This document shows, one piece after another, positions 20,240-31,173 of a stretch of DNA of 50,580 bases. The notes beneath the pieces are model-generated. The model saw only the letters and a list, made by a program, of their open reading frames with translations. It made no database searches and had not been told where the DNA came from. Source of the DNA: Hyphochytrium catenoides (lineage: Eukaryota; Sar; Hyphochytriomycetes; Hyphochytriales; Hyphochytriaceae). Position 1 is the first letter of the stretch. Every line of letters starts with the position of its first letter. The translations under genes and the position numbers were made by a program. The stretch spans positions 4,789 through 55,368 of the forward strand of contig FLMG01001623.1 of the NCBI GenBank assembly GCA_900088475.1, given 5' to 3'.

Positions 20240-23200
20240 CTATAAATCCACCTCTTCCTCGTCCACGATGTCGGGAATGTCAGCCACGCTCAATCCTGTG
20301 GATAAGCCAAAGCCGTTAACAAAAAGAACTGGAATGTATGAAGGGGACCCTACGGAAGTGCAGCTGACAGTTGCATAAGTGGGATAGAGCTAGCAAGGGA
20401 TAGGCTTAGGATGAGTGATTGAAGGGCGGGCTTACCTGTTACGTAAGATAGAAAATAGATAGGATCTTTGCTAAGTACTTTGATCAGGCCCGGGAATTTG
20501 CCCTGCACTTCTCGCCGCATCTCATTGAGCACAGCGCCAGGAGAATGGCGAACTTTTGCCTATGGTGGTTGACAGGTAAAGGAGAATACGAAGGAACAGG
20601 ATTCCAAGCCATCAACAGAAACGTTGAGCATTGCCTCGTACGGTGCTCACCTGGAGCTGAACAAGGCTTCCCCGAGCCTGGATCTCCTTGCGATAGGCCT
20701 CTGCTGCCTCCTTCTCCTTCCCCTTGAGATGCCCTAATCCTTTGCTTCTAGCCCTCGAACCTCCCTTCTCGGGGCCAGAGCTGCCTGCCAGTCGTGGACT
20801 TGAAGATCGCTCGACCAGAGTATCCCCACAGTCGTCATCGTACTGCTTCACCTTGGCCTTGAAAGGAAAAGGGAGAGCCTAGGTCTTAGAATGTAGGTTA
20901 TTAGTAGGGAGAGCAACATCGAATTGTCGAGAAGTGTTTATACGAGCATAAACCTCCCACATATCGCCAAAGTCGTTACGTAAGGCCATGTCTTACCCGT
21001 AGCTCGTCAATACTCCTTCGATTATGGCCCTGCATAACGTTCTCTGCAGTCCTCCTGTCTGACGTGAGCTGGGTGGAGCCTTGACTCCCGACAGTTCGCT
21101 CTTCATCGATAGGGCTATAAGATCCGCCAAATAAAGGGCTGAAAGGGGAATTAGCCGCTGATAAAGGGCCCTCGCCTTCCTGACGTGCTTTCGCCTGGGC
21201 CAGAGAGGGTCGCGTGAGGTGCAAGTGATACTAGTGGACAGAAAGGGTGGCCGTAGACCGAAAGGAAAAGGATGAAAGAGAGAGGGAGCTATTTTAAGGG
21301 CTGATCTTCTCAAAGATCGCGCTCACCCGCAGATCTTGAATGCCAGTTTGAATTTTCTCGCGGTATGTTTTTGCACTCAAAGCTTCTCTCCGTTTGTCTA
21401 AAAGTAACTCGTCTGATGGCGTCGAAGTGCCAGAAGTGGAGCCTCCACAAAGGGGTCGACCTCCAGTTGTGAGCGTTAAGCCTTTCTCTTCGTTTTCTCG
21501 CACTTTCGCCTAGAGCCAACGCTGTTAGACAGTGCAGAGAATGACAGGCTGGAGTGAGAGCAGGAAGGAAGGCAAGAAAGAGAAGTGGACGCTCGTTACC
21601 CGGAGCTCTTCGATGTTTGAGTGAATCTGTCTCCGATAGGGGCCCATCGTATCCTTTTCCATACCGTCTACACTCTTCTCGCTCTTTACAACTGGAGAAA
21701 CCACTTTAGGTTCCCAGCTTACACCGAATAGTGGACTGGGAGGAGAGTGACCACCAGATTCTACGACTGCTGCCTTGCTGCTTTCATAGCTTGGCAGTGC
21801 ATGACTCACGTCTATCTTTGATGGGGCACCTTCCAATGCACGTGATCCCACTCCAACAGAGCCTTCCCCACCTCTTGTTGGACGCATTGGACTGACGCCG
21901 CCCGTAGGTGCACTGCTGGGAGAAAAGCGGCGATCTGCGCTCACTCGCTGGTGGCTGGATCTTATGGGTGAGTAGTACATTTGGCTGCCTAGAGGATGGA
22001 GATGCTGGTGGGTGGCATTACTAGGTTCTCTTGCGTGTATGCCGCCAGGATGTCGTACTGGACTTAAGCCCAACTCATGTCCTTCAGTTAACGAGCGCTT
22101 CTGCCTCTCAAGCTCCGTGTCCCTGGCGGAGGGGGGAACTATGAAGCTTCTGCTTTGGGTCTTTGATACTGCCAAAGGGAATTCTCCGATCTGCTCTGTC
22201 GACATGGAGGGAGCGCTATGGCGGCCCCCCGCCTCTTTCAGGGCCAACCCTGGTACATTCTGCTCCAAGGAATATCCTGTATCGGCCTCTAGATTAGCCT
22301 CCTGAAGAGCATTGACCCAATCGTCTCGCTCTTGACTTGTAGGCGCCTACATAGTAACTCATCAGAGTTTAATCCTATCACCCCTCAGCAGACGCAACAC
22401 GGCATGTGACGGGTGATTGTACGCAAGTATCTAACAAGGGACGGCACTCACCCCTAGAAAGTACGTCCGGTTACTACCGGTGCATCTGGTTCCTCTTGGA
22501 GCTATTGAGAAGAAGTAATAGCCCCGATATCTCTAGGAGAAGCGAGAAATAGTAACGATCTCCATCCTGCACTGTGACCAAGGTCATTTTTGACGTACCG
22601 AAGGAATGTCGGGCATATTAGTGTTGATTAGGCGGATCTGCTTGTCCTAAGTACCAAGATAGCGTTATGTGTAGGCGCAAGAGAAAGGAGAAACAAGATT
22701 TAGCCGATTAAGCTGTTCACACAAAGGATGAGGCATTCAGTACGGAGAAGGAAGGAGAGGTGAGTACGACTGAGTCAGCAAACAAGGAAAAAAAGAAGAG
22801 GGAGGCAGAGAGTAAAGAGGAAAGGAAGGGCTTGTCCATATGCCTGTTTTGTAGGGAAGTACCCACTAGAGAACTCTCACTAGCTAAGATGGGAGTAACC
22901 CAAGTGCGTAGACTAGCTGTCACCTGCAAGGAAATCTGGTCAAGCGGAGACACCTCCCTCTCCGACTCGTAGTACTTCAGATGTCCGTCTCGAAGGTTAA
23001 AGAATCTGAGCGACGCTGCTTAGTGACTTCTGATAGTACTCCATGAGCCAGCCATGTTTGCATTTCATCCTTTCCTCACCACTCTTCCCCTCACCATCCA
23101 ATGCCTTTTGCTGTGCAGCAAGTGTGTTTCCTCTCTCCCAAACCCCGACCTACTTCGTGACTCCATTTATTCGCCTCCGACGTGCCGCTTACCTCTCTTT

Positions 23201-26200
23201 CCAGCTTGCCACTTGCCCGCCCTGGAGCGTCCGAGAGGAGTTAGCTACCCTTCTCCAGCGCAGAGAGAGAGAGGAGAAGCTTACCATCTTAATGAGTTTA
23301 CCCGTCTTTCTAACCCTAAAAGCCTGCTGCTGCATCGGTCTAGGTGGAGAAGACCTCGCATTCTTTGCTCTATCTATTATCGTTAGTAAGGAAGACTGAG
23401 CTGGCTTAGAATCGGAACTAACCTTCCTAATACATCCTCTCGAACGACGCTAGACGTAACAACTGGCAGAGTAAGAGCCTGCGGCTCCTGTCCAGGATGG
23501 GGGTCAAAGAGTATAATCAACTGCTGGACCCTGTAAAGGTGTGCGTTCTTCATCGCATTGTCTAGCTCGGAAGTCTCCAAAACATAGGGTCCAGAGCCAA
23601 GGAAGTTCGTGTTGAGCTGCGCCCTAAACATCTTTGTCCTGGAATTCTGGGCATGGTGGAAGCCCAAAATTGTGAAGTCGCCTTTTACATCTCGATTCGG
23701 TTGAAACATGATAGAGGCGTCTGCAGATGTAATTGATGGAGCAGAAGGAGAAACGAGTGGAGCCAAGGACGGTTACGTTCGCAGAACCTGGACACGAGAC
23801 CAACATGGGGGACATCAAGCGAGAAGGACGAACTATATAGAGGAACAAGGACTTTGAAAAGGTTTGAACGAACCGGAAAAGATGGCCAAGAAAGTAAGTA
23901 AACGGACGCGCTCAGGCATGTTAGGACGGGCAGAAGAGTAGAGTGCTAGGGAGGTTATCCGTGTAAGAAAGAGTCTATTCTCCACGGTACTCACATTCTG
24001 AGCCATCTGAAGGGTACGTCACACCATGATCATCTCTCCCGCTATTGAAGAGTACTTTAACCTCTCCATTTCCTACTCCAGGCTGCACTTCCTCTACAAT
24101 CAGCACAGGGGATGAGGAGCCGTTGAAACTTTCTTGACCTCTCCTGATGTCCAGAATGATCTGGTTGATGCGGACACGGGCGGGTTGAGTGATGAAGCGT
24201 GGACAGCGGCTTGGATCAATAGCTTCCCTCCTCTCTCTTCGAAGCATCTGAAAAAGCAGTAATGAGCTTCCAAAGAACTGCTTGAACCAAAGGTAAAGCT
24301 AACCACGACCGCCACAAGCATTTGTACGAAGCACAAGGGAAAGTGAGAGTCTAGATGAAGAAGAGAAGGCATCGTGCAGGTGAAAGCAAGGAGCTTGGAG
24401 CTGCACTCCAATAAGTATTAGGAGGTGCAAATAATAGAGAAGCGAGTTTTCCATCACGACTGTCCTACCTCTGCAAAGTAATAAATATATCGCAACTGGG
24501 AAGGATTCTCCACACCTTGGCCTCGCTGCAATCGGAAGTGCTTGGCCGCCTCCTGCACTTTAGCCAGAACCGCTTGTTCGTTCTGTAGTTCTTCCAGCCT
24601 TCGTTGTGGGTGAGAGGAGAGACAAGCAGGCTAAGAATTGAGAGATAGAGGAGAATTGTGATCGCATTTAAGAGTGAATGACAAAGGACGGAAAGTAAGC
24701 AGCCTCACGGCGAGCTTGAAAGGTTCTAAGGAAAAGGGAGAAAGAGACACAAGACAATAACAAAGTCCGGTCGACAGAAGTGTAAACATTTAAGGGCTAA
24801 CCCAAGCTAATCGCATCGCAAGGGATGTGCTGAGAACAAGAGAGAGAAAGCTCTCCTACCTTCCAAAAATGCCCGCATATAGCATGTAACTAACGAGCAC
24901 TAGTCCCGTCCGGCCCTGTTATGCCACAGTGCAGGTCGAGCCCCGCATATCAGCATGTTTAGTGGGACAAGGCAGAGATACAGAAAAAGGCAAAGACAAG
25001 CATTCCTTCCCTACCTTTCCTGCTAAACAATGCACCACTGCCACGTGATCCTCCCTTGCCTCTACCCACCGATCGATCTCCCTAACTGCTTCCCAAAGCA
25101 ACTTCAAACTGGGGGCGAAGTGGTCCGGAAAAAAGTACTCTTTAACCTAAGCAGAGCGGGCAGGGTTGTCACTGGAAATTTAGGACAAGGAAAGAATCAG
25201 CCGCTATAAGGAGCAGGATAACGATGAGGAAGAATAGCACCCAGGTGATGAGAGAAGAGGCTGCCCTGGCTAAGGCGGAGCGAGGAGGAGTATGACGAGG
25301 GCTTCAGCGCAGTTGGCGCTAGAAGACTGTATCGCTTATATCTGGCCTTACCTGGCGGTGAAACTTCTCATAGTCGTAGACTCTATATATACGGAAGATG
25401 GACAGAACGGGTGAGGACAGACGGAGGTAAAAAGTGCAATGAAGGGAGGAAGGCGAGTAGTTAAAGCACGAGGCGTCAAGGCCCCTGCACCGCTCATGGA
25501 CAGGTTGCAAGGCCGCGAAAGAATCCCACGCGGATTGAGAGACAGAGTGAAGTAGGTGGAGAGACATAGGTCAAGAGGTCAGGTTAAAGTAACTTAGCAC
25601 AGAGAGGGCGCGGGGCATCATCGAGAAGATGATGTTTGAGAAGAAGAACACGTTATAAAGGAAGTGAAAGCAAGCCTGAGCGTAGAACGGAACTCTGTCC
25701 CCGTAGTTCACAGAGGAGGAGGAGGCAGGGGAGGAAGATGTGCTCTACGTTCATTCCCAGAAGTTGTCTCCTACCTTCCACTAAGGTTAAAGACTTGATA
25801 ACTGTCAGGATAGCTTCTGTCTAGATATCCCGCCACCTATCAAGAAAGAGGTTACTTTCTCTGTGTACCCCTTTCCTTGTTTGCCTTTTTTTTCTCGCGA
25901 ATGCACCGTGTGCGCAAAGGCTTCCATCTACCCCTAAATGTCTCCTTTCTCCCGTGAGGTGGTGGCTAACTATTCAGCAGGCTGTGACTAGCTCCTTAGC
26001 TCTTCCCGTCCTCCAGCCTTTTGCCCCCAGGTACTCTTGTCCTAGCTCCTCCATCCGCCTTCTGCTCACTTTTTTTCCTCTTTCAGTCAGTCAACCCCAC
26101 TTCTTCTAGTACACCGCTGTGTTGCGACTCCCTCTTCTTTCCTTCTCTCCTTTTCCCACACTTTCCAGCCTTATACAAGGGCTGACCTCATTGATATCGT

Positions 26201-26339
26201 TCCTGATTACTTTCTCGATGCCGCTGGCAGGGAAGGACATTGCGATCAGATTTCGGTGGATTCTGGTCAGGTCAAGATCGACTCCATCCTCCCGTAGGCG
26301 ATTCCGGGGCCCAGAAAAGTAGGAACGGATAAGATTCAT
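20240..26339 (-). CDS. PTEN: PTEN-type phosphoinositide 3-phosphatase with C2, PH domain and repeat tail
   Basis: Removes the 3-phosphate of PtdIns(3,4,5)P3 at the cytosolic membrane face. Built from about 18 exons, roughly 1,000 residues. It starts with a PTEN-like N-terminus (RLREDGVDLDLTRIHRNLIA), then YQVFNLSGRVYDYEKFH, the Asp loop (FFPDHFAPSLKLL) and the P-loop HCLAGKGRTG, catalytic Cys near residue 122, followed by LVLVSYMLYAGIF. A C2 domain follows (GDFTILGFHH, KMFRAQLNTNFLGSG, ETSELDNAMKN). A PH domain then begins KTGKLIKMGGQVASWKERFF and NLRDGHLKYYE, and ends TSQERDDWVNALQEAN. The tail is disordered with a helical motif repeated across exon junctions, ending near DIPDIVDEEEVDL. All catalytic-loop residues expected of an active PTEN are present. 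Canonical human PTEN ends after C2 and has no PH domain. Phases of all joins I checked agree. Confidence 0.88.
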
Positions 26340-26583
26340 TTCTCTCCGCCTTCGCTTCCCTGCGCCTTTTTGCTGTCTCGTTCTCTGAATGTCCCTCTTC
26401 GCTCTCTTTCAGTAGGTGTGCCCACCCTTCTACACCTAAAAGCAGAAGAGAGAGCAACCGCTTTCCTTTATCTCCGCTCTTATACGTCGTGCTCCCAGGG
26501 ATGAAAGGCTAAAACCTGCAGAGCCAAGCTGCTTGACTCTTCTTGCTGCTGCTTGCTGCACGCCTTCCAAACCTTACTGCCGC

Positions 26584-26757
26584 CCAAGCTAGCACCGCTG
26601 ACCGCTAACTACTGCTGCTGTTGCCAAGCTAGCACCGCTGACCCCTAACCATTGCTGCTGTTGCCCAAGCTAGCACCGCTGACCGCTTACCACTGCTGCT
26701 GTTGTCCAAGCTAGCACCGCTGACGGCTGATCGCTAACCACTGCTGCTGCTGCCCTA
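26584..26757. repeat. Minisatellite, about 40-48 bp unit, four copies
   Basis: Four consecutive units begin CAAGCTAGCACCGCTGAC and end in a CTGCTGCTGTTGC-type run, with unit lengths of about 40-48 bp and a few substitutions each. The CTG/GTT core may be the expansion-prone part. Every frame across it is interrupted, so it is probably non-coding. Confidence 0.9.
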
Positions 26758-27230
26758 GCTGTCCTTGGTCCTTGGCACCCACGCACACTCATCCAGCTTC
26801 TTCAACGTCTTCCACCTGGCAGCAGCTGCTTCTGTCGTCGTTCTTCTTGAGAGTCGGCGGATGAGGGGAAGCAAGCGAGCGAGTGCAGAAGCGTCCAACC
26901 GGAACTGAACGCTGTGTACGACGCTCATCTGTGGTGTACACGGCTAACAACATCGTACAGTCAGAAGCCCCTACAGTGTCCATTGTGGGCGGGAGTGCGT
27001 TGTTGTTGTTCCTCATCGGCAGAGAGCAAGGGGAAGGGACGTTATGGAGGTGTACGCCAGCTACACCCTCAGTGTCTTCATCACAAGGCCCAAGGAGGAG
27101 GAGGAGGAGTGTGGGGCGGCTGACGCGGCGCTGGAAGGAAGAGATGAAGACGATGATGAAGATGCGATAATGTGGCTCATACATCGAGGGAAGGGAGACG
27201 GCGAGGCTCATATAGTTAATAGGGAGAGGT

Positions 27231-27640
27231 GATTGAGAAGTGATGGCGAGGAGGTGTCTCGGCAAGGATAGTGATCTATTAGATGCATGGGTAACGAAGC
27301 TCATAATAGAGGGAGGAGGAAGAAGTGAGGCATGATGCGAAGGGAGGAAGAATTGAGAAGCGATAGGAAGGAGTGGGCGGCAAGATGGATAGAGATGCGC
27401 CTCGATCCATCAGATGGATGAGGAAAAGAAGCTCATAGAGGAAAGGGGGAGGAAGATGTGAGGCGTGATGCTCAAGGAGGAAGAATTGAGAAGCGATAAC
27501 AAGAAGGTGACTGGTAGTGACGATGCCCCCTCGATTCCCCCTATTGATCAAGGATGCAAGGTTGATTGCCGAGGAGGAAGGTGCGGCGCCATGGCGAGGA
27601 GTTGAGGCATTGATAGAGGAAATAAATGTGCCCTGAATCA
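27231..27640. repeat. Degenerate tandem repeat, about 120-135 bp unit
   Basis: Three units start with (G)ATTGAGAAG(T/C)GAT at about 27231, 27351 and 27484. Each contains a TCGAT-type centre, AAGCTCATA and a GGGAGGAGGAAGA block followed by GTGAGGC(A/G)TGATGC. A more degraded copy may continue to about 27720. Purine-rich on the plus strand. Confidence 0.75.
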
Positions 27641-27802
27641 TCAGATCCTGATGGAAGAGAGTTCTATAAAGGACGAAGTGATAAGGAGATGTCCCTCGAT
27701 CACTAGACCCTTGATGGCACCCAGAGGCCTCTTTTAAGCGTCCTACAGGTTGACACAGTCATTGCACAGGCTAAAGGAATCTCTTGCTGTGGAAGGGATG
27801 GC

Positions 27803-28573
27803 TTATTGGCTTTGATGGTTAGCCTCGTCGTCTTTCTCTTGCAATTCAGCAGCTCGACGATGCTTCTTCATACTCTCTCTTAACCCATCTAAGAAGTTGG
27901 TAGCTATCAGGCAATCTACCTCTCTAAAATCATCAGCAATGGTGAAGGGAGTCGTGACCTTCCATACCTTGCGACCTATGAGCTTCATCTCGCTTCTTAG
28001 GTCGTCTCGGTTGGATGCTCTCGTCACAATGCCGTAGATCAAATGCTGGCATCTTACTTTGTTCTTCTTTCTCTATATTTTGTTCCTTTTTCCTCAATGG
28101 CAAACTAGTCCATGTATATGCCAGACCTTGTAAGATCCACGACTATTCCCATAACGGAACTTCGGCTGATCAATGGAGAACTCCAAGCGCTGCCTGCCTG
28201 GCCGTAAGGATTTCGCTATTGTGAAGGTCTTGAAAAGCTGATGGAGGAGAGTCACCCTAGGAGAAGACGACGCTATTCTGAAGCCCAAAAAGAAGTCGTT
28301 TGGAGCCACTAAGGTGATCAGCTATTGGCAGGAATCTCAGAAGACGGATGCGTGCTCTGATTGGGCTTTCCGAGGTTCGGGACTACTAAGACTTGCATCT
28401 GATGAGAGGTGTACAAGAGGTCCTATCTGCTCTCCTGGAGTATCATCACGGCGGGAGTGACCTTGTGGGAGAAACGTCCGCCCTTTGCTTTGGCGACTGT
28501 TGAGGAGTTTACTTCTGCCTGCTACCGATGCAGCTCTGCTTCTGACTGCCGATGCGCCTTCTCGTCGATTCAT
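27803..28573 (-). CDS. Hypothetical protein, three exons
   Basis: Exon 1 opens MNRREGASAVRSRAAS at 28573 and ends with a split codon near 28462. Exon 2 (about 28309-28130) reads VAPNDFFLGFRIASSSP and continues to FRYGNSRGSYK. Exon 3 (about 28037-27803) reads HLIYGIVTRASNRDD, then GRKVWKVTTPFTIADDF, with a charged C-terminus ending NHQSQ. The joins are in phase and give about 180 residues. Mixed hydrophobic and charged stretches look like a small folded domain rather than a shadow, but I recognise no family. The start lies only about 25 bp past the stop of the upstream acyltransferase gene, so the first exon may be wrong. Confidence 0.4.
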
Positions 28574-28598
28574 TCCTTAATAAATGACCCTTGAGCTA

Positions 28599-29995
28599 TC
28601 AGGCCTCAATCAGAAGAGCATACCGATTCAGCAACGTATCCTCTGTCAAGGCTTTCACTCCTTCTTCTTCTACTGTCAATATGACGGTAATGTCTCCAGA
28701 CTCCGGCCCCTGCATCACTCGGAAGAATCCGGGGGGCAGCCGACCTCCGCCTGACGTCGCAACGAAAGGCTTTCCCCACCCAAGGTCAAACCTGGCGCTT
28801 TCAAGATGAGCCTGACACCAATTCGTGCCCACAACATCGGCGGCGAAAGTAATTCGACCTGGAGGTTCAGCATTCTTTGGATCCTCAAAGAAGAGAATCT
28901 TTTGAGCTATGGCTTCCGGTGCAAGTTGACGGTTTATCGCTTTCCGGATTTCAGTAGCAACATGAGACGCAGACTCACAAGTGGTCGAGAGTAGGTCAGA
29001 TCGAGAGGCCGTTGTAACGACCAAAATATTGAGATTCCCAAAGTACTGCCTGGCAACGGCGGCGCTGGGAGACCTGTACCGTCCATCAGCCGCCATCGCC
29101 AGGACTTGGCTTCCAGGCTCATCGGATAATACAGACCTTGAGATCTTTGCGACATATGCGCGAGCAATTGCACCCCATAGAAGAGCGGAGAGTGCATCAT
29201 TAGATGATATATACAGACCACCAGCTGCGGAAGACGCCGGAACCGTGAGGTCACGCTTGAGTTGCATGACCGCGTTTGGCGTAAACTTCCATCTTGTGAT
29301 TGCCGAAGGAGGAAATGAAGGTAACGTGCTTGATGGAGTTGAAGAAGAGACAGCAAAGGGTGGCGGAGGGCTTGTTGGCAGTGAAGCGGTAGCAGTATTC
29401 AACCCAGGAAAGAATCGACCAGGAGTACGAGACCAGTCATCGGGAAGTCTGGAACAATCAGCACTTTGGCCTCGAGCTATTTGAGCCCAAACTTCGAGAA
29501 AATTGAGGAAACCCCGTAAGTCACTGACTTGGTGATGCATGGAAGTGGCTAGGGCAATCGTTCCGCAGGAGAACTTGAGTCAGAATCAAGCGTCAGACTG
29601 GCGGCAATGGATGATGCAGACGCGAGGGACATACTTACTTGCGTCAGTTTGACTGCTAATGCACTTGCGGGTGTAGGAAGGAAGACCTCAGGTCTGGGAG
29701 ATATGTCGTCAGTATCAGCTTCGAACTGCGTTTCTTTCACTGCAACGACGAAAGGGGTCTCCAGACATGGGGGACTCATATCGATGCAAGCTTTGCCCCC
29801 GTCTCCACAATCAGCTCGCACAGTTCCGGCAGCTGGTGGGAAGAGTGCAAGAGCTTTAGCAAGAGAGAATCTTAGTCAATCAGCAACAACCTCAAGGCTA
29901 AACGGTGGGCGGTGGTAGAACTGGTGTATGCTGATGTGCACAGGGCCACTGAACAGATCCAGACCATGCAACGCAATCGGAGATGGATTTATCAT
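28599..29995 (-). CDS. BAHD-type acyl-CoA-dependent acyltransferase, with in-frame TGA
   Basis: Members move an acyl group from acyl-CoA to an alcohol or amine of a small molecule, in the cytosol. Two exons (29995-29639 and 29573-28599) join in phase 0 to about 440 residues. The N-terminus has the family pattern (ALHGLDLF, then HQFYHRPP), SLAKALALFPPAAG, and at the join LTQFSCGTIALATSMHHQVS. HHQVSD carries the catalytic HxxxD. The second half has NDALSALLWGAIARAY and the structural motif FDLGWGKP (family DFGWG). Codon 40 is TGA (plus-strand 29876-29878), between EVVAD and LRFSLAKAL, with the same frame resuming on both sides. It may be a nonsense mutation, a sequencing error or a recoded stop; no sensible intron removes it. 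If the stop is real this is a pseudogene. Confidence 0.75.
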
Positions 29996-31173
29996 TGATG
30001 GGCTACTAGTGCCTTCATCATTGGCGGGGTGGACTACTGTCAACAGGTCCCTGCTGAGTTCGGATCTTTTCCAGTCATTGGCTTGGTAGAAGTAGGAGGA
30101 GTGGCTGTAGTATTGGGTCAATGGTGACAATGGACGACGGATCGTGATTACCTCGCGCGGCCCGCGGCCCTGATGCACGAACGGACGATGATTGTTCCCT
30201 GGCAGAGGAGAGGAAAGTGGCTATTGCTGCTTACAGGCCGTATCGACCTTACAGAGTAACAATGCCGCAACGGTATAAGGGGTTGTAAGGGGAAGAAGAG
30301 TCAGATGAGCGTTAGTAGCTGCAAGCTTCCCAGACCTTGGCAGGCTAGTCAAAGAGAAAGTCAAAAAGTGTAGGTGAAGATTGCCACTGGATCTTTCTCC
30401 AATAAAATTGTGTACCAGTCCTGGACGGGAGAGGTGACAGCCAAGCAGGGGCGAGAGTGTTGGTCACTACAGGTTCCAGCCTAATAATAACGGCCAAGCC
30501 AGTACTTCGGACAGCCAAACTTCCTTAAGAGTGATTGTCATCTTCGGTGTGGATGAGTTATTATGATGCAATGGCATGATCCGAGACCCTGCAAGTGGTG
30601 TTTATGGTGTTTATCAAGTCACCATCCAGATCTTGAGTTCCTGGCGCTGTTGCTGCTGTCTGACGCCACAGTCCTTCAACGAGACAGACTGACCAACGTA
30701 AGTCTGGCTGACTCTTGACTGCAGATGACGAACACCAAGACTTGACATCTTGAGAGCACATTGTGGAAGATGGGTGGTTCACCAAACTGAGACACGACTG
30801 CCGTGCACTTTCACGGACAAGACTCATATGCAGCAGATTGCAAAGCGGTTATACCCTGGTGGTCAGACCTGCAACCACTATAGCACAAGTTACGGCACCT
30901 TCCGATGACAGCGCTGAACCTGACATTTCAAGGATTAGAGCTAAAGCCTTCGGTTGTACCTAACATGCTTCACATGTGTGACTATGGGTGGCGTCTCATT
31001 CAATCTTTGGGCTCAGGACGAAGCAGGCACACGACCTGTCTCTTTGTTGGCGCCTTTTCTTGCTTATATTCAGATGTGCTAGACAAAGCTAGGGCCCTAT
31101 CATTTCTGAATGGAGTCAGGTAGAGCAGATCCTTCGATCACAATCTCTATTGACGTGAGTTAATTCTCCACAA
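29996..31173. other. Intergenic region
   Basis: About 1.2 kb between the start of the acyltransferase and the stop of the SLC49-like gene, both on the minus strand. The acyltransferase frame stays open upstream to 30178 but without BAHD character. No other gene is visible. Confidence 0.5.

Larger units (their letters stand above)
26340..27802. other. Intergenic region with two tandem-repeat fields
   Basis: About 1.46 kb upstream of the PTEN gene. Apart from the two repeat arrays listed separately I see no gene. Open frames at 26789-27304 and 26883-27170 overlap low-complexity sequence and are not supported. Confidence 0.5.

Noticed and set aside
26789-27304. Minus-strand 171-codon frame
   Set aside because: Spans the edges of repeats, serine-rich, no domain, and overlapped by equally long plus-strand frames.
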